This document shows, one piece after another, positions 52,816 through 61,552 of a stretch of 64,000 nucleotides of DNA (position 1 is its first letter; each line of letters opens with the position of its first letter). Source of the DNA: an uncultured Prevotellaceae bacterium (lineage in GTDB: Bacteria > Bacteroidota > Bacteroidia > Bacteroidales > Bacteroidaceae); contig ONCK01000001.1 of assembly GCA_900316315.1 (NCBI GenBank), forward strand, positions 1 to 64,000, read 5' to 3'. The position numbers and the translations under genes are program-made. The notes under the pieces were generated by a model that saw nothing but the letters and a program-made list of their open reading frames with translations, was not told the origin of the DNA and ran no database searches.

Positions 52816-52846
52816 TTGGCATTGTAGCGATTTTGCCCTATCTTTG
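52816..52846 (+). promoter_or_regulatory. Promoter of the SLBB export gene
   Basis: TTG at 52816-52818 and TATCTTTG at 52839-52846 with a 20-bp spacer; 76-nt leader to ATG 52923. The 494-bp gap between rfbB and this gene holds these two divergent promoters and nothing else recognised. Confidence 0.7.
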
Positions 52847-52922
52847 CCCTATCATATATACAATATTTTGAGATAAAATCAGTTTATTAGATGCACTTAT
52901 CCCGCATAGAAATATACAACTC

Positions 52923-55409
52923 ATGAAGATATCACACATAGCCGCCGTCCTGATGCTAGGCTTCGCACCACTCGGGGCACTGGCCCAGACTTCCTCGATG
53001 ACAGACCAGCAAGTGATGGAATTTGTCGTCAAGGAGCACAAATTGGGAACCTCCCAGTCACAGATAGCCACCAAGCTCATCCAGCGCGGAGTTGACATAC
53101 AGCAGATCCGACGCGTCCGCAAGATGTACGACCGGCAGATACAAAACCAGGGCCTGGGTACTGTGGTCGACGAAGCCCAAAGCAATGTGGAAAACCGCAT
53201 GCGCAAGAGCAACGACAACGTCCGTACCCAGCAACAGTCCACAACCCAGCGCGTCGGCAAGGCACCTTCATTCCGTAACAGCTACGGCGAAAACGACCCA
53301 GACTTCATGCAGCTCCAAAACGAGCTGGGCTATTTCATATCAGATGACTCCCTGACAGAAGAGAAGTCAAAGGTCAAAGTGTTTGGACGGGACATCTTCA
53401 ATAACAAAAACCTTACCTTCGAGCCCAGTATGAATATTGCGACGCCGCAAAACTACCGTTTGGGCCCCGGAGACGCCGTCATCATCGATATCTACGGTGT
53501 CTCGCAAAAGACAATCCAAGCCACCGTCTCGCCCGACGGCGATGTCAACATCCCAGACTTCGGCCCCGTACAAGTAAGCGGCCTCTCCATTCAGCAGGCC
53601 AACGCCCGCTTACGCAGCCAACTCGGCGCGCGCTATCAGAATAGCAAGGTAAGACTTACTCTGGGCCAGACGCGCACCATCACCATCAATGTCATGGGCG
53701 AGGTCAAGGCACCCGGTACTTACACCCTCTCGGCCTTTGCCTCCGTATTTCACGCCCTCTACATGGCAGGCGGCACCAACGATATCGGTACGCTGAGAAA
53801 CATCAAGGTATACCGCAACGGACGACAAGTAAGTCAAGTCGACATCTACGACTATATCCTCAACGGCAAGCAGAGCGGCAACATACGCCTCGCCGATGGC
53901 GACGTGATCGTAGTAGGGCCCTATGACTGCCTCGTCAACATCACGGGTAAAGTCAAGCGCCCCATGTACTATGAGATGAAGAAGACCGAAAGCGTCAAGA
54001 CGCTTCTCTCCTACGCAGGCGGATTTGCCGGCGACGCATACACCAAAGCCGTCCGACTCAACCGCAAGACCGGCCGCGAATACAGTGTGTACAATATTGA
54101 GGAGTTTGACATGGGCGCTTTTCACCTCGCCGACGGCGACTCGGTCAGCGTGGATAGCGTTCTGCCGCGATATGCCAACACCGTAGAAGTCAAGGGAGCG
54201 GTCTTTCGCCCCGGCATGTACCAGCTGGGCAAGTCTATCAACAGCGTGCGCACGCTCGTAGAGCATGCTGAGGGACTCACAGAGCAGGCTTTTACCAACC
54301 GGGCCGTAATGCATCGTATGAAGCCGGACCGCACACTCGAAGTCATCAGTCTTGATCTCGGTGGCATCATGAGCGGAGAAGTCGCAGACATCCCCTTGAA
54401 AGAAAATGATGTGCTCTTCGTCCCCTCAAAACAGGAGTCGCAAATCAACAGGACCATTACTATACATGGCGAAGTGCTCTACCCCGGCATCTATGAGTAT
54501 GCTGACAATGAGACGCTCGAGGACTTCGTCCTCCAGGCCGGAGGTCTTAGAGAGACGGCCTCGACTGTCAAGGTCGATGTGGCCCGCCGTATCTCCAACC
54601 CCAAAGCGACAAAGACCGACAGTATCATCGCGCAGACATTTACCTTCGCCCTCAAAGACGGTTTCGTCGTCGACGGCAAGCCTGGCTTCACCTTGATGCC
54701 CTACGACGAGGTCTACGTGCGCAAGAGTCCCGCCTACAATGCCCAGCAAAACATCACAATCGAAGGCCAAGCCATGTTCCCCGGCGTATATACGCTCTAC
54801 AACAAGAAGGAACGACTTAGTGAAGTCGTACGCAAGGCAGGTGGAGTCAACATGCGCGCTTACGTCCCCGGCGCACGCCTTGAGCGTCGCTACACCCCCG
54901 AGGAACGTCTGCGCACCAAGACGCTGATGAAGGCCATCAACACTCAGAGCGGCAAGGACTCCATAGATGTAGAGAAGCTCGACTTGGGTGACACCTACTA
55001 TGTCGGCATAGAGCTCGACAAGGCCCTGGCCCATCCGGGAGGAGACGCCGACATCATCATGCGCGAGGGCGACCGACTTATCATTCCGGAGTACAATGCT
55101 ACGGTCAAGATCAGCGGTGATGTTGTCTATCCCAATACCGTCGCCTTCCAGAAGGGGAAAAATGCCTCCTGGTACATTGATCAGGCCGGCGGCTGGGGAA
55201 ACGAGGCCAAGAAGAGCCACTCCATCATCATCTACATGAATGGTACAGTTGCCAAGGTCAGTCACGGCGCCAAGGTCATGCCAGGCTGCGAGATTGTCGT
55301 GCCGAGCAAAGCCAAGTCCAGAGGCAATCTCGCACAGACGCTCGCCATCGCGACTTCTGTAGCTTCATTCGGCACAATCATCGCTACGCTGGCCAATATA
55401 CTCAAGTAG
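52923..55409 (+). CDS. Polysaccharide export protein with multiple SLBB domains (Wza-like)
   Basis: 828 residues with signal peptide (ISHIAAVLMLGFAPLGALAQ). Poly_export domain at about 175-255 (NYRLGPGDAVIIDIYG, VSPDGDVNIPDFGPVQVSGL), followed by six SLBB repeats recognisable from VMGEVKAPGTYTL, ITGKVKRPMYYEM, VKGAVFRPGMYQL, IHGEVLYPGIYEY, IEGQAMFPGVYTL and ISGDVVYPNTVAF. The C-terminal LAQTLAIATSVASFGTIIATLANIL may cross the outer membrane. No lipobox Cys, unlike Wza of E. coli. Should form the outer-membrane channel for capsule or exopolysaccharide, but no tyrosine kinase, flippase, polymerase or glycosyltransferase gene follows; a terminator ends the transcript. Confidence 0.88.
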   Translation: MKISHIAAVLMLGFAPLGALAQTSSMTDQQVMEFVVKEHKLGTSQSQIATKLIQRGVDIQQIRRVRKMYDRQIQNQGLGTVVDEAQSNVENRMRKSNDNVRTQQQSTTQRVGKAPSFRNSYGENDPDFMQLQNELGYFISDDSLTEEKSKVKVFGRDIFNNKNLTFEPSMNIATPQNYRLGPGDAVIIDIYGVSQKTIQATVSPDGDVNIPDFGPVQVSGLSIQQANARLRSQLGARYQNSKVRLTLGQTRTITINVMGEVKAPGTYTLSAFASVFHALYMAGGTNDIGTLRNIKVYRNGRQVSQVDIYDYILNGKQSGNIRLADGDVIVVGPYDCLVNITGKVKRPMYYEMKKTESVKTLLSYAGGFAGDAYTKAVRLNRKTGREYSVYNIEEFDMGAFHLADGDSVSVDSVLPRYANTVEVKGAVFRPGMYQLGKSINSVRTLVEHAEGLTEQAFTNRAVMHRMKPDRTLEVISLDLGGIMSGEVADIPLKENDVLFVPSKQESQINRTITIHGEVLYPGIYEYADNETLEDFVLQAGGLRETASTVKVDVARRISNPKATKTDSIIAQTFTFALKDGFVVDGKPGFTLMPYDEVYVRKSPAYNAQQNITIEGQAMFPGVYTLYNKKERLSEVVRKAGGVNMRAYVPGARLERRYTPEERLRTKTLMKAINTQSGKDSIDVEKLDLGDTYYVGIELDKALAHPGGDADIIMREGDRLIIPEYNATVKISGDVVYPNTVAFQKGKNASWYIDQAGGWGNEAKKSHSIIIYMNGTVAKVSHGAKVMPGCEIVVPSKAKSRGNLAQTLAIATSVASFGTIIATLANILK

Positions 55410-55508
55410 CCTCTCCGTCCGACAAATGCTCTCGCAGACCCGTGCAGAAGTGCGAAAGGGGGCAAACGAACTCAGAAGAAATCCCGCTACAAGCGATACT
55501 CAGGATAC

Positions 55509-55551
55509 AAGGCGAGTTGTCAGACCGACAGCTCGCCTTTCTGTTTTTAGA
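55509..55551 (+). terminator. Terminator of the SLBB gene
   Basis: AAGGCGAGTTGTC and GACAGCTCGCCTT form a 13-bp stem (one G-T pair) with loop AGACC, followed by TCTGTTTTT. The arm ACAACTCGCCTT also occurs in the repeated element at 23.4 and 56.1 kb. Confidence 0.8.
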
Positions 55552-55941
55552 CAGCTCGGCTTCTTACAGCTCAACAACCATCAGCGGGGCAATCCAATCG
55601 TTTAGTGACTTGAAAAAGGAAGGCCCACTTTAGCCACGGCGCTTCTCTGACGCGCACAGAAGCGCCTCACACTTGCCCCAAAAAGGCCCGCCACTGCATT
55701 TGAGAGACAGTGATTGTACACAAGGGGGGGGGAGCCTCCCTTCGTAAGGCTTTCCCAATACAGCCACCATGGGGCCAGGCCACTGTAGTCTGGGCACTCG
55801 ACCGCAATAGGCTACTCAGCCCTTGCTCGCAGGACGGCTTCCTCGATGAGGTCCTCTGAAAGAAATCCACACTACGCCCCCCGCCGCTCGTATCCGGCCT
55901 CCCTCTCCAGTGACTCCCTCAAGCGAATGGGTGTACAATTA

Positions 55942-56240
55942 TTTTTTATATAATAAATGCGGGATACTGTCCCATACAGGTGCCGATGTCGTGATGACAA
56001 GTCGCCTTGTAAGCGCTACAAGGTCGGATGTAGTTTAAACTAAATCGGACTTAGTTTAAACTGGAAGGCGAGTTGTTGTCGTCTGATAGCCAGCTAGTTG
56101 CAAGAAGGTCAAATTTCATTTGTAATTTATTGGATTTCAGTAAGTTACAAAGTCATTCCGGAGACATTTCTATCTTTTCGTCTTCAAGGACAATCCCGAA
56201 ATCTCGAGCCAATTTTTTATATAAAAAATTTATTCCAGCT
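55942..56240 (-). mobile_element. ~298-bp repeated element, copy 2 (MITE-like, inverted)
   Basis: Reverse complement aligns along its length with 23291-23588. Ends are TTTATTATATAAAAAA and TTTTTTATATAAAAAATT. Inside are CTAGCTGGCTATCAGACG, AACAACTCGCCTTCCAG, GTTTAAACTAAGTCCGATTT, GTTTAAACTACATCCGACCT and the hairpin CCTTGTA-GCGCT-TACAAGG (56005-56023), whose stem-top pair is A-T where copy 1 has T-A. No protein. It lies in the 1.45-kb gap after the SLBB gene. Confidence 0.65.
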
Positions 56241-56864
56241 AGTTTTAGAGCATATTGAGCTGTCAGTATCTATAGGTTGAGCCCTTGTGGAGAAGCTTTC
56301 GGCGGAGGAGAGGCCTGCGGAGGAGAGTACCAGAAGCACCTGCCGTTTTTACTCCTCATAGTTTCCCGCTCAGAACCTATTTGTCACGGGCGCTTGCCTG
56401 CAGAACGGCAGTGAGAATCACGCACGCGTCGTCAACTGATATCCAGCAGGCGAAGAAGAAAGTTTTGTTCTTGCTCTGATTTTCTACTAAGTCTTTTTTC
56501 CTGAGCAAAACCGTTTGCAGTTTATGCAGGGCGGCTTACAGCAGAGTCCGTAAGCCAAATTATTGCTGTTGAGAGCCGCCTCTTAGTCTTGAGGTCGGTC
56601 ATCTGTCAAACAGTATAGTCTCAAGTCGTTACTTGGAGGCATCACACCTTCTGCACTTGCCTTAAAGCCGTAACTAAGTAAGGCTAGTTTTGCTGCATAT
56701 CGGGACGACTGCCTCTCAGCGCTCGTCCTCCGTAGGCAAATCTCGTTGCTACCAGATTTCAGTTTGGCCTATTCTTTCCACAAAGCCTGCCCAGATAATC
56801 GGTCAGGCATCGGGCGGATTTTCCCTTCCCTGCAAAGCGGCAGGCTGCCCCTTTAGCAAGTACA
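56241..56864. other. Gene-free stretch before dgt
   Basis: No gene, RNA or promoter recognised. Short frames are not protein-like. Together with the element and the terminator this completes a gap of 1455 bp between convergent genes. Confidence 0.5.
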
Positions 56865-58238
56865 CTATACGCTAGGCAAAGACTGGCCATTGATCTTGCG
56901 ATAGAGATCAAGGGCGTAGACATCGGTCATGCCGCTGATGTAGTCGAGCACACCCTGAAGGCGGAGCGACAGGAGAGGATTTTGCACATCATACTGCTGA
57001 GGCACGCGGCGCAAGAGCAGCTGGCTGTAGGCGGTATCGGGATGTAGCACGGCATGGGTCATCAGATGGAGCAACTCAAGGATGATGTGGTGGCCCGCAA
57101 GTTCGATATCGAGCACCTGCCGGTCGCGGTAAATCTGCTCACCAGCCAGCTTGACACACGTCTCAAAGGCCTTACGCCGCTCCGGACTGATACTGCCAAT
57201 AAGTGTGCCGCAAAATTGTCCCGCCATAATCTCTTCCTCGTGGGCGAAAAAGGCTTGTACGCACTCTTGCTCGAGACAGTTGATCACGCAAGCCCGCAGA
57301 TAGATAATCCGTTCGTTGGGGTCGGTGACATCAGGATGCGCCTGCAGAATATGCTCCCGCTGCCCCTCGCTGAAGAAGTTGAGGAAAAGGCTTTCGGTCT
57401 GCTCTGTAGTAATGATATGCAGCTTGTGCGCGTCCTCTATGTCCATAATCTCGTAGCAGATATCGTCGGCCGCTTCGACGAAATAAGCCAGCGGGTGACG
57501 CGCATACTTCGCCCTGTACCGTCCATCGTCCTCCTGGCGAAGCAGACCAAGCGACTTGGCAATGGCGCGATAGGTATCCAGTTCACTATGGAAGAAGCCG
57601 AACTTTGGCTTCCGCCCAGCCAGCAACGAGGAGAAGGGATACTTGACGATGGAGGCCAAGGTAGAATATGTCATGACGTAGCCTCCGCGACGGCGTCCCC
57701 GATACTGATGGGTCAAGAGGCGAAATGCATTGGCGTTGCCGTCGAAGTGGGTCAAGTCGCTCCAATATATCTCAGCGGCCTCGGTTCCCAATTCCTGCTC
57801 AATCAGTGGCCGTAGCTTCAGCCCTTCTCCATCAGCAAAATAGCCGGCAATGGCACGCTCGCCGGCGTGACCAAAGGGCGGGTTACCCAGATCGTGGGCC
57901 AGGCAGGCGGCAGAGACGATGATACCCAACTGCCTTAGCGGAGAGCGGAGCTCGGGATAACGGTGCGAGAGTTCACGCGCCGCGTCGGTGCCCAGAGAGC
58001 GTCCGACACTCGACACTTCCAAGGAGTGCGTGAGACGGTTGTGTACGAAGATGCTACCGGGCAAGGGAAACACCTGCGTCTTGTTTTGCAGACGGCGAAA
58101 GGGGGAGGAGAAGATCAGTCGGTCGTAGTCGCGCTGAAAATCCGTGCGATATTCATCGACCTCGTACTGCGGAGTCTCCTGGCCGAGACGTCGGCTGGAG
58201 ATGAGGCGGGACCAGTCCATCAGATGGGGAGACGGCAT
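56865..58238 (-). CDS. dgt: Deoxyguanosinetriphosphate triphosphohydrolase-like protein
   Basis: 457 residues of the HD-domain dNTPases, which hydrolyse dNTP to deoxynucleoside and triphosphate. YDRLIFSSPFRRLQNKTQVF, NRLTHSLEVSSVGRSL (first His), CLAHDLGNPPFGHAGE (HD pair) and AEIYWSDLTHFDGNANAFRLL, then KYPFSSLL and YFVEAADDICYEIMDIEDAH complete the metal site. The start could also be ATG 58220 (MDWSRLISSRR), which fits relatives equally well. Divergent from dut: one removes dNTPs, the other dUTP, so both shape the nucleotide pool. Confidence 0.92.
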   Translation of the reverse strand: MPSPHLMDWSRLISSRRLGQETPQYEVDEYRTDFQRDYDRLIFSSPFRRLQNKTQVFPLPGSIFVHNRLTHSLEVSSVGRSLGTDAARELSHRYPELRSPLRQLGIIVSAACLAHDLGNPPFGHAGERAIAGYFADGEGLKLRPLIEQELGTEAAEIYWSDLTHFDGNANAFRLLTHQYRGRRRGGYVMTYSTLASIVKYPFSSLLAGRKPKFGFFHSELDTYRAIAKSLGLLRQEDDGRYRAKYARHPLAYFVEAADDICYEIMDIEDAHKLHIITTEQTESLFLNFFSEGQREHILQAHPDVTDPNERIIYLRACVINCLEQECVQAFFAHEEEIMAGQFCGTLIGSISPERRKAFETCVKLAGEQIYRDRQVLDIELAGHHIILELLHLMTHAVLHPDTAYSQLLLRRVPQQYDVQNPLLSLRLQGVLDYISGMTDVYALDLYRKINGQSLPSV

Positions 58239-58306
58239 GATATAGGACGTATTGGGCAGATTGATAATCAGATGGCCGGCCGCAAGGCCGGTGCTAATAG
58301 GATGTG

Positions 58307-58314
58307 CAAATGTA
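58307..58314 (-). promoter_or_regulatory. -7 promoter box of dgt
   Basis: TACATTTG on the minus strand, 68 bp before ATG 58238; the leader contains a CCGGCC-GCAA-GGCCGG hairpin. Confidence 0.55.
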
Positions 58315-58380
58315 ACCTAAAAAACGGACATCTGCCAGTATTTTGACTTGAAAAGCAGGAGTATATTGGCTAGAAATGCC

Positions 58381-58388
58381 TATTTTTG
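58381..58388 (+). promoter_or_regulatory. -7 promoter box of the dut operon
   Basis: TATTTTTG, 19 bp before ATG 58408. It lies within the longer frame from 58348 and supports the later start. Confidence 0.6.
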
Positions 58389-58407
58389 CAATAAAATAAG
58401 ACTTCAT

Positions 58408-58842
58408 ATGAAGATACAGGTAATCAATCGCTCCCATCACGCTCTCCCAGCCTACGAGACAGCACTCAGCGCCGGCATGGACCTGAGGGCATCAATCGAT
58501 GCTCCCATCACGCTCAAGCCTCTCGAGAGGCGCCTCGTGCCCACCGGACTCTACATCTCGCTGCCCGCCGGCTTCGAGGCGCAGATACGCCCCCGCTCCG
58601 GACTGGCCCTCAAGCGCGGCATCACACTGCTCAATACTCCGGGCACCATAGACGCTGACTATCGCGGCGAGATAGGAGTCATCATGATCAACCTCTCACA
58701 GGAGGACTTCACCATCGAGGACGGCGACCGCATCGCTCAGATGGTCGTCTCCCGCCACGAGAGAGTGGAGTGGCAGCCCGTCAGTCAGCTCGACGAGACC
58801 GAGAGGGGCGCAGGCGGATTTGGCCACACTGGTAAAAAATAA
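58408..58842 (+). CDS. dut: dUTP diphosphatase
   Basis: 144 residues, the usual trimeric dUTPase length. Splits dUTP to dUMP and pyrophosphate. All five motifs: [11 protein letters not shown] (I), [11 protein letters not shown] (II), [20 protein letters not shown] (III), [10 protein letters not shown] (IV) and [12 protein letters not shown] (V). First gene of an operon with the TPR, DUF4292 and EnvC-like genes, an order I recall as common in Bacteroidales. Confidence 0.96.
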   Translation: MKIQVINRSHHALPAYETALSAGMDLRASIDAPITLKPLERRLVPTGLYISLPAGFEAQIRPRSGLALKRGITLLNTPGTIDADYRGEIGVIMINLSQEDFTIEDGDRIAQMVVSRHERVEWQPVSQLDETERGAGGFGHTGKK

Positions 58843-58946
58843 TCCTACTCCGACCTCCCTATCTCGTACCCGCGCGATGCCGCGTCCGGCAACCGCGCCA
58901 CAAGTCACCACCCGATCAACACATCATCCAGTCTATATCCATCCAG

Positions 58947-60704
58947 ATGCCACACGATACACGATCAACCGCCGTCAGGAGACTCCGCAAAAGCCTCCGG
59001 GGATTGGCGTGTCTGATGTGCGCGATCTGGAGTTTCTCCTCTTACGCTACCGACTCCGTCTCCGAGCACAAATACCGTATCTACTACCTCGAGTCTGTCG
59101 TCCAGCGCGAGGCGGGACACTACGGGGCTCAGCAGATGCTGCTCTCCAAGGCCCTGCAGTACAAGCCCAACGCCGCCGAAGCCGTCTTTGACCTCGCGGA
59201 GGTCAGCTCGCAAAATCCACTGTGCTCCGAGGAGCAGGTAGACGCGCTCTACCGCAAGTCCATCCGCCTTTGGCCGGAAAACAATGAGTACCGCTGGCAA
59301 TTTGCCAAGTATCAGATCGCACATGCCCGGCTCGACTCGGCTATCGTCCTGCTTCGCACACTGACAAATGACGACCAGCGTCGATACAGCGCCTATTCTC
59401 TACTCGCCAACATCTATGATCGTCGCGGACAGGACTCCCTTCTGCTCCAAGTCCTCCGCGAGTGGGAGGGCGACGAAGCCTCCGCAGAGACCATCGGCCA
59501 GATGAAATATCGTGCACTGTCCCGTATGCACCGCTACGATGAGGCACTTGCTTGGGCCGACACGCTGGCCCATACCTACAGGGACAATGACTACTACCTC
59601 GCCCTCCGTGCTGACGCGCTCCTGCAGCGGGGCGATACAGCGCAGGCCCTGGCCGCCAACAATCAGATCATGGCAGAGTCATCCGACAACAGCTACGGAC
59701 AGCTTTTCCTCGTGCGCTACTACCAGTCCAAGGGCGACCAGCGCCGTCTGGAACACGAGATCGAGCAAGTCGTGCTCAATCCCAAGCAAGATACCGACGT
59801 GCGCGACGACTTTTTCAAGACCATCATCAAGACATATAAGGGCAGCGACCGGCAAGGTCTCATCGACAGTCTCTTTGCCCGTCTGCTCGACCAGCCTATG
59901 GACGACACTGACTTGCTGGATACCTATACGTCGTATCTCACGTCGCTTCATGCGCCCGACAGTGCCTATGCTGACGTCATGGAGAAGTATCTTGAGATAG
60001 ACCCCTCCGACAGGCAGAATCGACTGCGCGAGGCTTGGGCGCTCTTCAAACGCTTGGACTACCCCAAAGTCATCGCCTCGTGCAAGCAAGGTATTGAGTA
60101 CCATCCCGAGGAACTGATTTTCTACCTCCTCGGCGGCAATAGTGCCACGATACTCAAGCAGCGCGACACGGCCATGTCCTTCTTTGAGTCAGGCAAGTCT
60201 CATGTCAGTGGCTACAAAGACGCTGACATACGGTCCGACTACTACTCTGCCTACGGCGATCTCCTGCATGAGGCGGGCAGACTCAAGGAGAGCTACGCGA
60301 TGTACGACTCCAGCCTCGTTTGCAACCCCGCCAATGTCTCCACGCTCAACAACTACGCCTACTTCCTCTCGCTGGCAGACTCAGCCATGGACAAGGCGCA
60401 CGAGATGGCGGCGTTGGCCATCAAGTATAGCCCTGACGAGCCGACCTTCCTCGACACCTACGCTTGGGTACTCTTCGTCCAGGGCGACTATAGCGGCGCC
60501 AAGGTCTACATAGACAAGGCCCAGCAGCGGCTCAAGACCTCATCGCCACAGGACGCCAGCCTCTACGAGCACGCAGGCGACATCTATAGCCAGCTAGGCG
60601 ACACCCAACAGGCTCTGCAAGCCTGGAAGAAAGCCCTTAAGATGGGCAACGCATCCAAAATCCTCCGACAGAAAATCAAGTACAAAAGATATATCAAGCC
60701 ATGA
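58947..60704 (+). CDS. Exported TPR protein of the dut-envC cluster
   Basis: 585 residues. After a basic N-terminus a hydrophobic stretch (LRGLACLMCAIWSFSSYA) serves as a signal peptide. The mature protein is almost entirely tetratricopeptide repeats, for example GAQQMLLSKALQYKPNAAEA, YDEALAWADTLAHTYRDNDY, LKESYAMYDSSLVCNPANV and GDIYSQLGDTQQALQAWKKA. The stop overlaps the start of the DUF4292 lipoprotein by 4 bp (ATGA), so the two are coupled. Probably a periplasmic or outer-membrane scaffold; the partner may be that lipoprotein. Confidence 0.85.
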   Translation: MPHDTRSTAVRRLRKSLRGLACLMCAIWSFSSYATDSVSEHKYRIYYLESVVQREAGHYGAQQMLLSKALQYKPNAAEAVFDLAEVSSQNPLCSEEQVDALYRKSIRLWPENNEYRWQFAKYQIAHARLDSAIVLLRTLTNDDQRRYSAYSLLANIYDRRGQDSLLLQVLREWEGDEASAETIGQMKYRALSRMHRYDEALAWADTLAHTYRDNDYYLALRADALLQRGDTAQALAANNQIMAESSDNSYGQLFLVRYYQSKGDQRRLEHEIEQVVLNPKQDTDVRDDFFKTIIKTYKGSDRQGLIDSLFARLLDQPMDDTDLLDTYTSYLTSLHAPDSAYADVMEKYLEIDPSDRQNRLREAWALFKRLDYPKVIASCKQGIEYHPEELIFYLLGGNSATILKQRDTAMSFFESGKSHVSGYKDADIRSDYYSAYGDLLHEAGRLKESYAMYDSSLVCNPANVSTLNNYAYFLSLADSAMDKAHEMAALAIKYSPDEPTFLDTYAWVLFVQGDYSGAKVYIDKAQQRLKTSSPQDASLYEHAGDIYSQLGDTQQALQAWKKALKMGNASKILRQKIKYKRYIKP

Positions 60705-61543
60705 GACGCATCCCATACTTACTTTCCCTCCTCTCCCTCATCATAGCCCTGACGCTCGCCAGCTGCGGCAGCACCAAGGGTCTGCACAGCGGCACCTCCG
60801 ACGCCACAGGCGACGCTTCGGCCGTACGCTATGCCCGCCAGGTCATTGCAACCTCTCCCTCTGTCAAGGCCATCACGGCCCACGCCAAGGTCAGGCTCCA
60901 GGCTATGGACAAGGACATCACGCTCAACGGCAACTTGAGGATGATGCGCGACGACGTCATCCAACTCTCCGTCAGTATGCTCGGATTTGAGATAGGCCGC
61001 ATGGAGTTTACCAAGGACGAAGTCCTCATCGTCGACCGCGCCCATCGGCGCTACGTCCGCGTGCCCTACTCCGAGGTAGACTTTCTCCAGTCCACCAGTC
61101 TCGATTTCTCCTCTCTGCAAGCCATCTTCTGGCATCAGCTCTTTGCGCCCGGCACCCAGGACGTATCAACAGCGCTTTCCCTCTTCACCAAAGCCGAGAG
61201 CGGCGGACACACCCTGCTCTCCCTCAAGTCGGCTCCAAAACTGGAGTACGCATTCCTGACCCAGACCGCCTCACAACTGATTGACCGCACCACTATCTCG
61301 CCTAAGAGTGTCACAGAGTCAGGCGAATTTGTATGTAAGTACGGCGCCTATACAAAACTTGCCGGCAAGCAATTTCCCACCTCCCTTGAGCTCTCCTTCA
61401 AGGGCGAAGGCAACACTGCCAAGCTCTCCCTCCAACTCTCCAGCCTTGGCACCAAGACCGACTGGCCCACTCGTACGGAGCTCTCCTCCAAATATACCCG
61501 GATGGACGCCCGAAACATTCTCAAGAAGATCATGTCTGAATAA
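60701..61543 (+). CDS. DUF4292 lipoprotein (LolB/LppM-like fold)
   Basis: 280 residues with lipobox LTLASCG (Cys about 22). The body matches DUF4292 of Bacteroidota: ITAHAKVRLQAMDKDITLNGNLRMMRDDVIQLSVSML, EIGRMEFTKDEVLIVDRAHRRYV and YSEVDFLQ. This domain resembles LolA/LolB lipoprotein carriers, so it may bind lipid acyl chains at the outer membrane. Sits between the TPR and EnvC-like genes with a 4-bp overlap upstream and a 9-bp gap downstream. Confidence 0.88.
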   Translation: MRRIPYLLSLLSLIIALTLASCGSTKGLHSGTSDATGDASAVRYARQVIATSPSVKAITAHAKVRLQAMDKDITLNGNLRMMRDDVIQLSVSMLGFEIGRMEFTKDEVLIVDRAHRRYVRVPYSEVDFLQSTSLDFSSLQAIFWHQLFAPGTQDVSTALSLFTKAESGGHTLLSLKSAPKLEYAFLTQTASQLIDRTTISPKSVTESGEFVCKYGAYTKLAGKQFPTSLELSFKGEGNTAKLSLQLSSLGTKTDWPTRTELSSKYTRMDARNILKKIMSE

Positions 61544-61552
61544 TTACAAGTC

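Noticed and set aside
56241-56864. Structured RNA (RNase P, tmRNA or similar) in the gap before dgt
   Set aside because: None of the conserved sequence blocks of those RNAs was found.
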